Shown here: positions 29,036 through 38,668 of the stretch, piece after piece
Layout: each line of letters begins with the position of its first letter
How positions within the stretch are numbered: position 1 is the stretch's first letter
Assembly: GCA_038659295.1 (NCBI GenBank)
Contig: JASNGC010000002.1
Span: forward strand, 496,001 to 560,000
DNA: 64,000 nt
Direction of reading: 5' to 3'
Source of the DNA: Enterocytospora artemiae
Taxonomy: Eukaryota > Microsporidia
Position numbers and translations under genes: made by a program
Notes under the pieces: model-generated
Seen by the model: only the letters and a program-made list of their open reading frames with translations
Told to the model about the DNA's origin: nothing
Database searches by the model: none

Positions 29036-29794
29036 ATGACCAAAGAAACACTTTCAATATCTCCGATGGTCCTTCTTTCAGCGGTGGATCATTACAAACG
29101 TCAAAGTTACAAACGAGTTATTGGTGTATTACTGGGCAAAGTTGAGAAATCGCAAATCATTGTTACCAATTCTTTTGCTGTTCCGTTTGAGGAGTCAGAA
29201 AACCAATTTTTCCTTGACACATCGTATTTAATAAACATGTTTGAGCTATTCCACAAGGTTAACAACAAGGAGGTTATTGTAGGATGGTATCATAGTGGGC
29301 CTCAAATGTACAAAACCGATTTAAAAATTACAAAAACAGTTGGATTATTCTGTGACACACCAATCCTAGCAATAATTAATGTACATTTGGAATCTGATGA
29401 TATTCCGGTGCAGGCATTCAAGCTTGGTGTTGATGAATCTCTGAATCATCTTAATGTGATTATCGGGGCTGATGAGAATGAAGAAGTTGGGGTAGAGCAT
29501 TTGCTAAGAGATATCAAATCAGGAACAGGAACCACACTGATGGATAAGCTGAACAATATTAAAAATTCACTTGTTAAATATTCCTCAAGTTTAGGAACTA
29601 TTATTAGGTATCTTATGGAAGTAGAGAATGGAAGAGAATCAAATCAGGAAATTTTGAAAGCATTGCAGAAGATTATTAATGGGATTCCTAAGCTGGGCGA
29701 GGATGCAGAAATGCAGGAGATTTATGGTGTGGAATTGATTAACACAGTTGTTGCAATGAATGACTTAAAGAGAAATAAACTAGAGAGATCATAA
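29036..29794 (+). CDS. RPN8: 26S proteasome regulatory subunit RPN8
   Basis: MPN-domain subunit of the proteasome lid that pairs with the deubiquitinase RPN11. The N terminus (SISPMVLLSAVDHYKR, RVIGVLLGKVEKS) and the segment VIVGWYHSGPQMYKTDLKI match RPN8/PSMD7. The JAMM metal-binding motif is absent (GWYHSGP lacks the HxHx10D set), as expected for inactive RPN8. The C-terminal helices (LLRDIKSG to NDLKRNK) form the lid helical bundle; the usual charged tail is lost. 252 residues against about 320 in animals. CCCC precedes AAATG. Confidence 0.92.
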   Translation: MTKETLSISPMVLLSAVDHYKRQSYKRVIGVLLGKVEKSQIIVTNSFAVPFEESENQFFLDTSYLINMFELFHKVNNKEVIVGWYHSGPQMYKTDLKITKTVGLFCDTPILAIINVHLESDDIPVQAFKLGVDESLNHLNVIIGADENEEVGVEHLLRDIKSGTGTTLMDKLNNIKNSLVKYSSSLGTIIRYLMEVENGRESNQEILKALQKIINGIPKLGEDAEMQEIYGVELINTVVAMNDLKRNKLERS

Positions 29795-29854
29795 ACTTGT
29801 GTGTAATACCAATATACAATGGCAATAGACATTTTTAACGTATCTTTTTAATAA

Positions 29855-30085
29855 TTAATTTCCATATTTTCCAATGTGTTTGAACCTCGCCATTTCTTTA
29901 ATCTTGAAAACGAATCTGTTCCAATATGCGCCGCAACATTTTCTTATTGTAGTGTATATTGTTTTGCAGGATAGATGTTCTAGGATGTCCATATCGTTAG
30001 TTGTATATTGTATAGCCGACCGCCATAACAAATCATCTATTTCAAGAAAACTCGGAAGTATATTCCTTATTATTTTGAAGTTCAT
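29855..30085 (-). CDS. Small hypothetical protein
   Basis: A 76-residue frame, supported by CCC four bases before its ATG and by a helical, amphipathic composition (LPSFLEIDDLLWRSAIQY, then TIYTTIRKCCGAYWNRF). It is convergent with RPN8. No family is recognised. The helix pattern loosely recalls a truncated histone-fold protein such as CENP-S/MHF1, but too little matches to claim it. A stop follows immediately after HIGKYGN. Confidence 0.55.
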   Translation of the reverse strand: MNFKIIRNILPSFLEIDDLLWRSAIQYTTNDMDILEHLSCKTIYTTIRKCCGAYWNRFVFKIKEMARFKHIGKYGN

Positions 30086-30219
30086 ATCTGGGTTTGAAGT
30101 TGTTAGATTTTACTCTCCGATAATCATCAAACTATATTTCTGTGATATGCAGTTAATAATCGAGATATTTCATCAGATGAACAATAAATCCACAAACCCA
30201 TCAGAAAAAGGACAACAGG

Positions 30220-30567
30220 ATGATTTTAAGCCCTGGCCAGCTTGCACTATCCAGTTTATTGTTTTCAGTAGGTGTTGTGACACCATACAATATATATACA
30301 TCCATTATTCGTTTTGTTGTATGGACCATGGTTTTAGATCATATATTGTTTGGAAATTTGCCATTATTGGAATTTAGCTCCAGAGCTCTACAAAAAACCA
30401 TCCCAAGTGAGATTCCTGGATATCTGGCATATAGTGTTGTGTGCCAGAATGTTTATGGAGAAGTAGTTAATATAATAGGGTTTTTCAAAATTCAGCACAT
30501 CATGTTCAGCAATATACAATCAGTAAAAACATTCCAATATCATCTTTTGGTCATTCACAACATATAA
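30220..30567 (+). CDS. Possible small membrane protein
   Basis: A 115-residue frame with an N-terminal hydrophobic stretch (LALSSLLFSVGVV) and a second (FVVWTMVLDHILF), opening at an ATG with CCC 21 bases upstream, farther than usual here. It lies in a gap otherwise empty and overlaps no other convincing gene. Part of a second frame (29874-30377) overlaps it and shares a plausible N terminus (MNNKSTNPSEK), so a frame change or a spurious frame is possible. No family recognised. Confidence 0.3.
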   Translation: MILSPGQLALSSLLFSVGVVTPYNIYTSIIRFVVWTMVLDHILFGNLPLLEFSSRALQKTIPSEIPGYLAYSVVCQNVYGEVVNIIGFFKIQHIMFSNIQSVKTFQYHLLVIHNI

Positions 30568-30625
30568 CAACTGCCTAGGTGCTATTTTTTACGAAAAATT
30601 TTTACGAAATTTTTTTGACCCATTA

Positions 30626-31360
30626 ATGAGCAACAATGTAATTCCAATGCCAAACAGCTTTGCGAAACTCTTGCTTGCAACACAATCCCATTTAGGGGGC
30701 TCAAAAGTAACCAAGCACATGAAGGGATATGTCTTTGGTACCAGGCCAGATCGTATTAATGTGTTTGATGTCAATAAGACATGGGAGAAGTTTATTCTCG
30801 CAGCCAGAGCTGTGTGTGGGTTGAAGCATGCCGAAGATATTACGGTCATCAGTTCCAAAACATTTGGTAGGAAGCCAGTTATGAAATTTGCTGAAACAAC
30901 AGGTGCTAGGCCATACACTGGTAGGTTCATGCCAGGGTCTTTTACAAACACTTGCATCAGAAACAGCTGTGAACCAAGATTGATTATAGTATCTGATCCT
31001 TCCTTTGATAAGCAGGCCATAGACGAAGCAGCTAAGGTCAACTGTCCTGCGATTGGATTTTGCAATACCGATGCAGATCTCAAGTATGTGGACATTGCAA
31101 TTCCACTCAATAATAGATCTCCTCGTGCGATTGGAGTTAGCTTTTTTATTCTTTCCAGACTGGTCAGGTATATCAAGCGTGGGATCAATCTTGAGGACAA
31201 CATTAAAGAGGTTGAGCTATTCTTTTTCAGAGATGCTGTCGAACTTGAAAAACTGCAAGAAGAGCAGGATGAACAGGCCGATTTTACATCTCTTCCTAAT
31301 ATAAAGATGGAATCTAGTGAATTTGGTAAAATCCAATCCGAGCAAGAGTCATGGAACTAA
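30626..31360 (+). CDS. RPS0: 40S ribosomal protein uS2 (RPSA/RPS0)
   Basis: Small-subunit ribosomal protein on the solvent side of the 40S head-body junction. The motifs LGGSKVTKHMKGYVFGTRPD, ETTGARPYTGRFMPGSFTN and EPRLIIVSDPSFDKQAIDEA are characteristic of eukaryotic uS2, as is the aspartate-rich ADLKYVDIAIPLNN. At 244 residues it lacks the long laminin-receptor tail of animals but keeps a glutamate-rich end. CCC lies three bases before the ATG, with AAATTT elements just upstream, so both classes of signal are present. AATAAA starts at the last base of the stop. Confidence 0.96.
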   Translation: MSNNVIPMPNSFAKLLLATQSHLGGSKVTKHMKGYVFGTRPDRINVFDVNKTWEKFILAARAVCGLKHAEDITVISSKTFGRKPVMKFAETTGARPYTGRFMPGSFTNTCIRNSCEPRLIIVSDPSFDKQAIDEAAKVNCPAIGFCNTDADLKYVDIAIPLNNRSPRAIGVSFFILSRLVRYIKRGINLEDNIKEVELFFFRDAVELEKLQEEQDEQADFTSLPNIKMESSEFGKIQSEQESWN

Positions 31361-31379
31361 ATAAATGGTTTTTAAGGAT

Positions 31380-31691
31380 TTATTTTATGTATACTATTCT
31401 TTTACCTGCTTTCTCAGATAGTTGGTTGCACAATTCAACTTCGAAGTCGTTCATTGGATAATTGGTTACTACAAATTCCTCGTAGATATCGATGTTTTTG
31501 TTTAAAGACTGAAGAAAATCCTGTGTAATTTCTACCTTGATATTTCTAGCATTTCTAAACTGCATTAGACTAATAAAATCCGGTATAAAGTTGGAATACC
31601 CTAGTAACAGAACAGTCTCTTTTCTGCAATTTATTGCCTTAAGGCTCTCTTCTTCTCTACTACTTTTTGCAATTTTGATTGTGAAGGCCAT
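31380..31691 (-). CDS. Small hypothetical protein
   Basis: A 103-residue protein convergent with uS2 and separated from it by only 19 bases. It shows alternating strands and helices (TVLLLGYSNFIPDFISLMQF, then EFVVTNYPMNDFEVELCNQL), reminiscent of part of a Rossmann-like fold. There is no membrane span. CCC lies 14 bases before the ATG. No family recognised. It may be a truncated remnant of a larger enzyme, but the clean start and stop suggest an intact short gene. Confidence 0.5.
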   Translation of the reverse strand: MAFTIKIAKSSREEESLKAINCRKETVLLLGYSNFIPDFISLMQFRNARNIKVEITQDFLQSLNKNIDIYEEFVVTNYPMNDFEVELCNQLSEKAGKRIVYIK

Positions 31692-32412
31692 AGCCGAGCT
31701 CGATGGGCATTAAAAAACTTGTATGTGATGAGTTGGCTCCATAATTTCCATATTATGACTCAAAGCGGTAAGACATCCCTAGCTGTTTACACCATGGCTC
31801 GTGAATAGCTTCGTCGACCAAATTGTAAAAACTTTACAGTGGCTTCTCCCTTAAAATAATTAAATTTGCCACAAATTTTTTAACTGGTCTCTAGAAGCGA
31901 TAGTATCTGAAACATCAACCTTTATGTACAATGCTTACCTTGTAATTGAAGCAAGGTATTTTAGAAAAGCCACAAATTGTAATATATTTGATGGAATATA
32001 GATTTGAATAATGGAAGAGATATTCTAGCACTTCTAGAATCAATATTGGGGAGATTATTGTCAAAACTGGGCCCAATGGAATAATATATATAAACAAATT
32101 CCAAAATATGGCTTTTATACCAAAGGTACTCGATCAATTAATTCTGCTAAAAATGGATTATAATAACAAATACCACAAACAATTATTTGTGGGTGGTATT
32201 TTGACAAGAAACTAATTCTAAAATATTTTAACTTCTCAATTGGCTGACAAGAACTTATATTACTTTAATTTGCAATTATTTCCTGCACTGTCTGAAAATA
32301 TATCCAGTGGATTTTAAAACTCCCAATATATGCTATGTTATTCAAAGTTTATAAGGCGCTTTCTGTAGATTTTGAGAAGTTATAAACATTTAAAAATGTT
32401 TGTTACCCTAAA
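31692..32412. other. Long intergenic region
   Basis: A 721-base AT-rich divergent region between a small minus-strand gene and RPN1. It carries the RPN1 CCC signal at its right end and one clear hairpin (see separate entry). A 60-codon minus frame at 31915-32097 lacks a start signal. No RNA gene recognised. Confidence 0.45.
32169..32200. repeat. Hairpin inverted repeat
   Basis: AATACC-ACAAA can pair with TTTGT-(GGGT)-GGTATT around a six-base loop, giving eleven base pairs with a short bulge. It stands alone in a gene-free spacer about 210 bases upstream of RPN1. It could be a regulatory element or a processing site, or chance in AT-rich DNA. Confidence 0.35.
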
Positions 32413-34806
32413 ATGGAGTCTGAAAATCTTGGTCTAATAATCTCAAGACTTAAGGAATCCGATAAAGAAATTCAAAATGTTGCTCTGCACACACTCCATG
32501 ATGAGGTTAGAGCAAATACTGGAACTATCTCGGCAAAACAGCAGGAGCTCTTTGATATTGTGGGGAATCTAAAAGACTGCTTGCATTATTTAGAGGGAAA
32601 TGAAAAAAAGCATCTTTGTGATCTTATTTCGGTTTTAAGTGTTGGAGTAGATGCTGGATCGGCATCTAATGTTCTCAGATATCGTAGTATGGGGAATGTT
32701 ACCGATTTCGAATGTTGGGGACATCAATATGTAAAACACCTAATAATTGCAATTAATAGGGTGATTTATAAAGAAGATGAGTTTATGCCATTTGAGGCAT
32801 TGATAGAGCCGATAGTTATATTTTTATTTAAGCACAACAGTGAAATTGAAGCAATTGATTTTTTGCTAGAAATTGGAGATTTGCCACAGCTGAGACCCAT
32901 AGACAGTGAATCCAACAATTCGAATTGTAAAATTAAAACTCAAATAGATTTGATCCTTAAATTTGTTGATGACGATAACTATGAGCGTATTTCAGTGTAT
33001 CTGGATGAGATGAGTCGATTTTTTAATCTGGAAAACATGATTTTGGAAATTAATAGGAATAAGCCTACGAAGTATGTGGTTAACCTGATCAAGTTCAACA
33101 GAATTAATCTAGCCATTGAGTTTGTGAAGGGTCTTTCAGACAGGAAATTGAAGGATCAATGTCTTTATATTCTGGCAAGATGCAATATATTTTATGAGGG
33201 AGAGCCTGAGGATATGAAGATATTGTCCAACTCCCACATTTCGAAGTTTTATGCACAAACGATCGAGAACTTGGAGATCTTGAAATGTAAAAAGTTAGAT
33301 TATGTTTTAAAGGGTTTAAATAAGGACAAGATCGACACTGCAGCCATTTGCAATGGTTTGATTCATTTTGGATATTCGAGGGACCCGCTCTTTCTTAGAC
33401 ATAAAGAAGATTATAATATCAAGCCAGAGTATTCCACTCTTCTAATGGGAAGTGAGTTGAGCTCGTCTGTCTATGCGTCTGCAGGGTTAATTAATGCATT
33501 TAATCCCTCGAAAGTTTATGAGATGTTTACTGAAGCAATTTTCGAAAAAAAGGATCTTGGTGCAATTTTTGCACTTGCAGTTGCATCCTATAGAACATAC
33601 GATATAGACGGTGCAATTATCACAATGCTGGAGCCATACTTGTCATCCCACAATCCTGGAGACATTACAGTTGCTTTGATAGCAATAGGGATCGTATATT
33701 CTGGCAATTACAATTGTGATAATATTGTCCATGAAAAGATTTTTACTCTACTGACACATGAAAATCCTGAAGTGGTATCTTTAACCATTTATGTATTAGG
33801 GTCGGTATATTACGGATCAGGAAACATGGAAATATTGGGAATGTGTGTGGATATCTATTCTGAATTGAATCTCGATGGCTGTCCGTTTATGCTGTTGGCG
33901 GCGCTTGGAATTTCTCTTTTTTTTTACAAAAGACAGGATTTGGAGAATGATCAAATCATTGCAAGGCTTGACCCATACACGCAGATTCTTGTTTGCGGAA
34001 TGATGAACATAGGATCAGGTTGCCCACAGGCCTCAGAAATTATATTGTCTGAAGCATTGAGTGGAGAGTCTGATCCTTTGCTGGAATGTGTTGGGCTTGT
34101 TGCTCTGACCCTTGTTGGTATGGGCGATTCTGTTGCAACTGAAATGATAGAGAGAATTATTACCAGTTCTCAGCTTTTAAATTCGCCCCATATTCTGAGA
34201 ACCATACCACTTTGCATGGGATTGCTCTACCCATCGACAGCCAAACTGGAAGTGATTGATTACCTGGAGAAGTGCCTCAATTCTAGAAACTGCAATGTCA
34301 ACTCAGTCATTGCCTTGGGGATTCTAGGGGCAGGTACCAATTCTAGCAGAATTCTGGGTATCTTGAACTCCAGTTTCAATGTACTTTACAAGGATACCAA
34401 GGCATCCAATTCTTTAATATTTGCACAGGGACTGTTGAATATGGGCAAAGGAATGATTAGTATAAGTCCACTTGCTTATAACAAGCAGGTCGTTACTCCT
34501 AAGTGTGTTATTGGTTTATTATCAACAGTCATGCTCTTTATTGATGAATCTTCAAATGTTTTTAAGCACCATTCTCACCTACTCTTTTCTATTATTCAAA
34601 GTGCCACACCTAAATATTGTATCGGATTCGAAGGTGAGGTTAAGGTTGGTAAACCCGTTGAAACTGTGGGTCTTACTGGAAAGCCCAATACAATTAGCGG
34701 AACTGTCATCCATACACTACCCATAGTATTGAATTCATCAGAAAGGGCAGAGGTTTCCGATCCTGTTTACAGTGAGTACATTGAAGATATTTTAGTAAAA
34801 AAATAA
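32413..34806 (+). CDS. RPN1: 26S proteasome base subunit RPN1
   Basis: Large scaffold of the proteasome base that docks ubiquitin, shuttle factors and UBP6. An N-terminal helical region (residues 1-330) is followed by proteasome/cyclosome repeats (about 335-690) with recurrent small-residue turns such as SVYASAGLINAF, IVALGILGAGTNSS-like segments and IFAQGLLNMGKGM. The C terminus (VGKPVETVGLTGKPNTISGT followed by ERAEV) is diagnostic for RPN1/PSMD2. At 797 residues it is about 100 shorter than other eukaryotes. CCC lies four bases before the ATG. It lies 2.6 kb from RPN8. Confidence 0.95.
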   Translation: MESENLGLIISRLKESDKEIQNVALHTLHDEVRANTGTISAKQQELFDIVGNLKDCLHYLEGNEKKHLCDLISVLSVGVDAGSASNVLRYRSMGNVTDFECWGHQYVKHLIIAINRVIYKEDEFMPFEALIEPIVIFLFKHNSEIEAIDFLLEIGDLPQLRPIDSESNNSNCKIKTQIDLILKFVDDDNYERISVYLDEMSRFFNLENMILEINRNKPTKYVVNLIKFNRINLAIEFVKGLSDRKLKDQCLYILARCNIFYEGEPEDMKILSNSHISKFYAQTIENLEILKCKKLDYVLKGLNKDKIDTAAICNGLIHFGYSRDPLFLRHKEDYNIKPEYSTLLMGSELSSSVYASAGLINAFNPSKVYEMFTEAIFEKKDLGAIFALAVASYRTYDIDGAIITMLEPYLSSHNPGDITVALIAIGIVYSGNYNCDNIVHEKIFTLLTHENPEVVSLTIYVLGSVYYGSGNMEILGMCVDIYSELNLDGCPFMLLAALGISLFFYKRQDLENDQIIARLDPYTQILVCGMMNIGSGCPQASEIILSEALSGESDPLLECVGLVALTLVGMGDSVATEMIERIITSSQLLNSPHILRTIPLCMGLLYPSTAKLEVIDYLEKCLNSRNCNVNSVIALGILGAGTNSSRILGILNSSFNVLYKDTKASNSLIFAQGLLNMGKGMISISPLAYNKQVVTPKCVIGLLSTVMLFIDESSNVFKHHSHLLFSIIQSATPKYCIGFEGEVKVGKPVETVGLTGKPNTISGTVIHTLPIVLNSSERAEVSDPVYSEYIEDILVKK

Positions 34807-34807
34807 A
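34802..34807 (+). terminator. Poly(A) signal overlapping RPN1 stop
   Basis: AATAAA spans the TAA stop codon at 34804-34806; the convergent SSL1 gene ends 70 bases away. Confidence 0.5.
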
Positions 34808-34875
34808 TCACTCCTTCACTTTAAAGTTTTCTACTTATGTCCATTGAATGAATTTATTTTAATATTGTAAACTCT

Positions 34876-35874
34876 TCAATCGCAATAAATACAAAAACTC
34901 AGATAATCATGGATTTTCTTCGAACATACCTCACAGAAGATTGTCGAACAATCTGGACATGATGAGAATCCTTCTCTGTTACATATTTTACAAAATCCTT
35001 CACAGCAATCTAAAAAGGGCTTCAGCGGATACATGAGACTGTATGATTGTGCTATACTGATGTATGATACCAGATGCAAATCACAAATTGGGCATTTGAG
35101 TGGAAGATGACAAACAGGTGCTTTGCATTTTGGACACTCGTAGAGACTTAAGGAAAACTGCAGATGGCACACACACATAGCATGCTCTATCATTGTATTT
35201 GGAATTCCTATGGGAACCAGTGTATTCTTAGTTTCCACCGATTCTATGGGAAAGGTCATTTCGTGCAGGATCGATTCCAAAAAATGGATATCGATGGGAA
35301 CCAAAAATTTACCATTAGATATCTCTGTGATTCGTTTAAATAAGGCTACCTCGCCACAAATACTGATAATATTGATGGTAACCCCAAGCTTTTTTATCTC
35401 GTCAAACATGTCGCTGTATACCCCACTGTCCTTTGTGTTTATAGAAGCAGTGATTATAAGGCATTCCTTAGTATATACACTCTGGCTGAGCTTGTCCATA
35501 CAGATTCGTAAACAGTTCAGCATTGAGAACTCTCCAGTCCCTACAGAGTTAAAAAGTTTTGGACTGTATTCCTTTGAAAACTTGTCAAGCGTATTTTGGC
35601 ACGTAATAAAAGAGAGTGTAGAAAGTGGATTGGTGGAGGTGAAGGCACGTGAAAAACTAGGAATAATTCTTGAAAGCTGGCTTCTTACTGTAGGCACATA
35701 GTCTGTTTTTTCTATAGACTCCGATGTATCGATGGCAACAAGAAGATGACGGATGATGTTTTTTCTATTTGGGTTGTATGATGGCTTGTATGCAAATGTT
35801 CTTTTGGTGGATTCTGTCTGCAGCTCATCCCAAGTTCTTCTGTACTCCTCAGTCCATGAAAATCCATTTACCAT
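34876..35874 (-). CDS. SSL1: TFIIH subunit SSL1 (p44)
   Basis: Core TFIIH subunit in transcription initiation and nucleotide excision repair; it stimulates the XPD/RAD3 helicase. The opening FSWTEEYRRTWDELQ is typical. A von Willebrand A-like domain follows with HLLVAIDTSESIEKTDYVP and IIPSFSRAF. The C terminus has a zinc finger (CPKCKAPVCHLPLKCPIC) and a RING-like C4 module (CEGFCKICNREGFSSCPDC, CEVCSKKIH). At 332 residues it is slightly shorter than yeast Ssl1. The ATG at 35874 has no CCC but has AAAATTTTTAATT upstream; a TTG start sixteen codons upstream is rejected. Confidence 0.95.
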   Translation of the reverse strand: MVNGFSWTEEYRRTWDELQTESTKRTFAYKPSYNPNRKNIIRHLLVAIDTSESIEKTDYVPTVRSQLSRIIPSFSRAFTSTNPLSTLSFITCQNTLDKFSKEYSPKLFNSVGTGEFSMLNCLRICMDKLSQSVYTKECLIITASINTKDSGVYSDMFDEIKKLGVTINIISICGEVALFKRITEISNGKFLVPIDIHFLESILHEMTFPIESVETKNTLVPIGIPNTMIEHAMCVCHLQFSLSLYECPKCKAPVCHLPLKCPICDLHLVSYISIAQSYSLMYPLKPFLDCCEGFCKICNREGFSSCPDCSTIFCEVCSKKIHDYLSFCIYCD

Positions 35875-36536
35875 TTCGGAATTAAAAATTTTCAAGTTTT
35901 TGTTGGTGAGTTTGACAAACAAAGTAGAGACTGTTTTGTGTAATCAAATAAACATTTTGGTTTGATGTCTATGCATCTCAGAGATCTTGCTTCAGGAAGA
36001 TTTTGATGAGTTTGCCAATTATTTAGCATAATCTCACCCAATACTGACGAAAAATGTCTTCACTACATGGTTTCAAGATAGATGTCTATAGGCTTCCGAA
36101 ACCTTAGAAGTTATTTGTAATGATTAAAACAACAATTAAATATGTCTTCTGATTTTTTGTGATTTGCTTTCTGGATGGATACATCTTTCAATCTATACAA
36201 GTCTGCATCGAAGTATAATTTTCGTATATTAAAAATTGAGAAGCTTCGAGTGATAAACCTATTTTTAATTAAAATAGCACGAATATTATTATTACCAGTA
36301 AAATGTTTAAATTAAAGGATTTACCAATAAAAATTTATTGAATTAATATTCTGAGTCCCCGAAATGTCATTTTTGATTTGGCCAAAGGATTTCAACGAAT
36401 TATTTATGCCAATTATGTTTTTTGTTTGAAATCAACCATCACCTGTAAATGACTTCTGAACAAACATTTGTGTTTGAAAATTATATGTTTGAATTTACAT
36501 TTCCAGAAAAATAAAAATAATTTTTTAGCCCCTTCA
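35875..36536. other. Divergent spacer with a CCCC-preceded micro-frame
   Basis: A 662-base AT-rich region between SSL1 and the AN1 gene. At 36364-36429 a 21-codon frame (MSFLIWPKDFNELF...) is preceded by CCCC at the usual spacing. It may be a microprotein, a decayed gene start or chance. The AN1 gene's own CCCC is at 36529-36532. Confidence 0.4.
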
Positions 36537-36899
36537 ATGAACAATAAAAAAGTTGAACACGAGGAGAAGGAAGAAAAATTAATAGATGGGGAGAGGATGG
36601 GGCTTTGTCAGACAAAGGCGGTATCTCCTGTCGGTTTCAAGAGAAGGATGATAGAGGAATGTTTTACAAACGTCAAAATACCCAAAATTGAAGTGAGGTC
36701 GGTACCAGACCAGGCGAATTGTGCAAGCTGTGATAAAAAGCTTTCTTTTATCAAGACATATTCGTGTAGATGTGGAAATAACTATTGTAGCTCACATAGA
36801 TTTGCAGATCAGCATAATTGTGTATTTGATTATAAAAGAGAAGTGAAGGCTAAGCTAAAGGAATACAATCCAAAGGTAGTTCCTAAGAAGATCAACTAA
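36537..36899 (+). CDS. AN1-type zinc finger protein
   Basis: A 120-residue protein whose C-terminal half (about 68-110) is an AN1 finger: CASCDKKLSFIKTYSCRCG followed by YCSSHRFADQHNCVFDY. These are the spaced Cys/His residues of the family, and the ending DYKREVKAKLKEYNPKVVPKK is also typical. The N-terminal 65 residues are charged and disordered; no A20 finger is visible. Relatives act in ubiquitin-linked stress responses or bind the proteasome. The start at 36537 follows CCCC four bases upstream; a 23-codon upstream extension is rejected. Confidence 0.9.
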   Translation: MNNKKVEHEEKEEKLIDGERMGLCQTKAVSPVGFKRRMIEECFTNVKIPKIEVRSVPDQANCASCDKKLSFIKTYSCRCGNNYCSSHRFADQHNCVFDYKREVKAKLKEYNPKVVPKKIN

Positions 36900-37606
36900 T
36901 GTGGGATAGACGTGTAGATACAATTATCGAATAAATCAAGTATATTTTAACCCAGTAAATTTCCCCTTTTTGATTACTGTCCCAACAAGCCGGAAGCAGC
37001 AGGTTTAACCAATGGAGGAATAACTATTTATATGAGAGTAGTATAATCCAAAAAGCTATAAAACAGGTGAATAAATATTTTATAAGGCTAAATTACGTGG
37101 TGACATGTCAGCTACTTTAAAACCGTTATTTATTTTACTATTAAATCCACAGATGACTTTCTCATATGAATTGATTTGATGCAAATAGAATTCATGGGAA
37201 AATGTTTGTGTAAACAGCATATTACACTCTAACTCTTGTTTGTTTGTCTATTTTCAAATGTAAATAGAAGTCTAGAAGAAATTTAACCTCTCCTTTTTAT
37301 TGCCAAAAAAACCTTAATGCAGTTTTCACAAACTTTCTGATATGTGTGTTTTGAAGTATAGAAAGTTTATTTTTATCCGTTAAGGCTGAACTTCTATTTT
37401 ACTTATTATGACGGATTATTGCCAATATACCTTAAAAGTTGTAAGGTTTAAGTAAATAGTGAATTGAAAAGAGTATTGGATGCATTCTGTAAAGCTTAAA
37501 TTGTAATTTGCTATATATGTTTCGAAAGTTGGAAATTTACTTACACTTGTCAACCACCAAGCTCACCAAAATGCATTGAAATCATAAAGCATTTTCATAA
37601 TAAATC
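36900..37606. other. Intergenic, convergent 3' ends
   Basis: A 707-base AT-rich spacer. A minus-strand CCC abutting an ATG at 37195 opens only 21 codons (to 37130). AATAAA follows the AN1 stop. No RNA gene recognised. Confidence 0.45.
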
Positions 37607-38548
37607 TTAAATGTTCGAACTGTTTTCTTCATCCTCTTCATTATTTTTGAAGTTCACACCATCACCTATTGAAGTAAATGTGGGCAACACATAATCTATG
37701 ATATTCTCACCAAATACCTCTTTCCAATTTTGTACTAAATTAATATTATATGGATTTAAAATTTTTCTATCTTTGGAATCACTAAACCCCTTGATAGGTC
37801 CTTCCTGAAACACATGGATATAGCTATGGTCACCCCGGATATACGCATCTAATGCCAAAGATTCAATCGTGGTTTCATTTCGTGAGAGCAATCGCACATG
37901 AAACATTAGTAAAATGCCTGTGCTGATGAATTCAATACCGTAAAGGGATAAGGAGATGATGTAGTTAATATTGATGGTAGTTATAACGTGATCTGAAGCC
38001 AAAAAATCGTATGAGATAATAACGATAAAATATAATACACTGATCAAATTGAAAATAAGAAACTGAATAAAGAATTTATAGTTGTGAAATGCAATACAGG
38101 TATCAATGAATGCACAGTGGTGATCATACTTGAGAAAACACCTGTTGCATGTTGAGCAGTGGTGGCATCTCGGTGGTTTAAAAGTATTACAAATTGAGCA
38201 AAACTGAGACTGTTCAATGTCTTTTTCCAACATATTTTCCTTTACGAACGGGTTAATGTTTTGTAAAGTCTCTTTTCTGGTTCTGTTTCCAATATGCGGG
38301 AACAGTTCCAATGTGCTTCGTCCCTCGGTAATGAACAGTTGCATGAAGTAGATAATCTTTAGTGTAATTAGCACATGATAAATTAGGAAGAGAATTAAAA
38401 CCACGGTTGAGTTTATCGAGGCTTTTATCGAGGCTTCTTGTAAGCAAAAAATTCCTAGAAAGACAAAATATCCATATAATTCTAGGAGTGGGTAAATGGA
38501 GAACTTAATTAATCTTATCATCTCATCTATAAAGATCTTGTAATCCAT
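37607..38548 (-). CDS. DHHC palmitoyltransferase
   Basis: Integral membrane protein S-acyltransferase of 313 residues with four predicted spans, two before and two after the cysteine-rich domain. That domain (about residues 114-160) reads QFCSICNTFKPPRCHHCSTC then RCFLKYDHHCAFIDTCIAF, with an intact DHHC tetrad that forms the acyl-enzyme. After DHHC, the usual PWVNNCVG is AFIDTCIA, so the flanking consensus is diverged while the zinc cysteines remain. The tail is soluble and acidic. Substrate is unknown. CCC lies about 11 bases before the ATG. Confidence 0.92.
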   Translation of the reverse strand: MDYKIFIDEMIRLIKFSIYPLLELYGYFVFLGIFCLQEASIKASINSTVVLILFLIYHVLITLKIIYFMQLFITEGRSTLELFPHIGNRTRKETLQNINPFVKENMLEKDIEQSQFCSICNTFKPPRCHHCSTCNRCFLKYDHHCAFIDTCIAFHNYKFFIQFLIFNLISVLYFIVIISYDFLASDHVITTININYIISLSLYGIEFISTGILLMFHVRLLSRNETTIESLALDAYIRGDHSYIHVFQEGPIKGFSDSKDRKILNPYNINLVQNWKEVFGENIIDYVLPTFTSIGDGVNFKNNEEDEENSSNI

Positions 38549-38668
38549 TTTGATTTGTGGGTGAATTTACAAGAAGAAAATTTATAAACAAACACAATCA
38601 AAAATGGAAATAAAACTTTTAAATAGATCAATCGACTGCAGGCTATTTCCCTGTGTAAACACAAAAAA

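Noticed and set aside
29855..30085. Similarity of the 76-residue protein to CENP-S/MHF1
   Set aside because: Only a few hydrophobic and charged positions agree and the third histone-fold helix would be missing.
31915..32097. 60-codon minus-strand frame
   Set aside because: Hydrophobic, no start signal, in an AT-rich spacer; no neighbour or motif supports it.
37130..37195. 21-codon minus-strand frame with CCC abutting the ATG
   Set aside because: Single short frame in a 700-base spacer; expected by chance at this composition.
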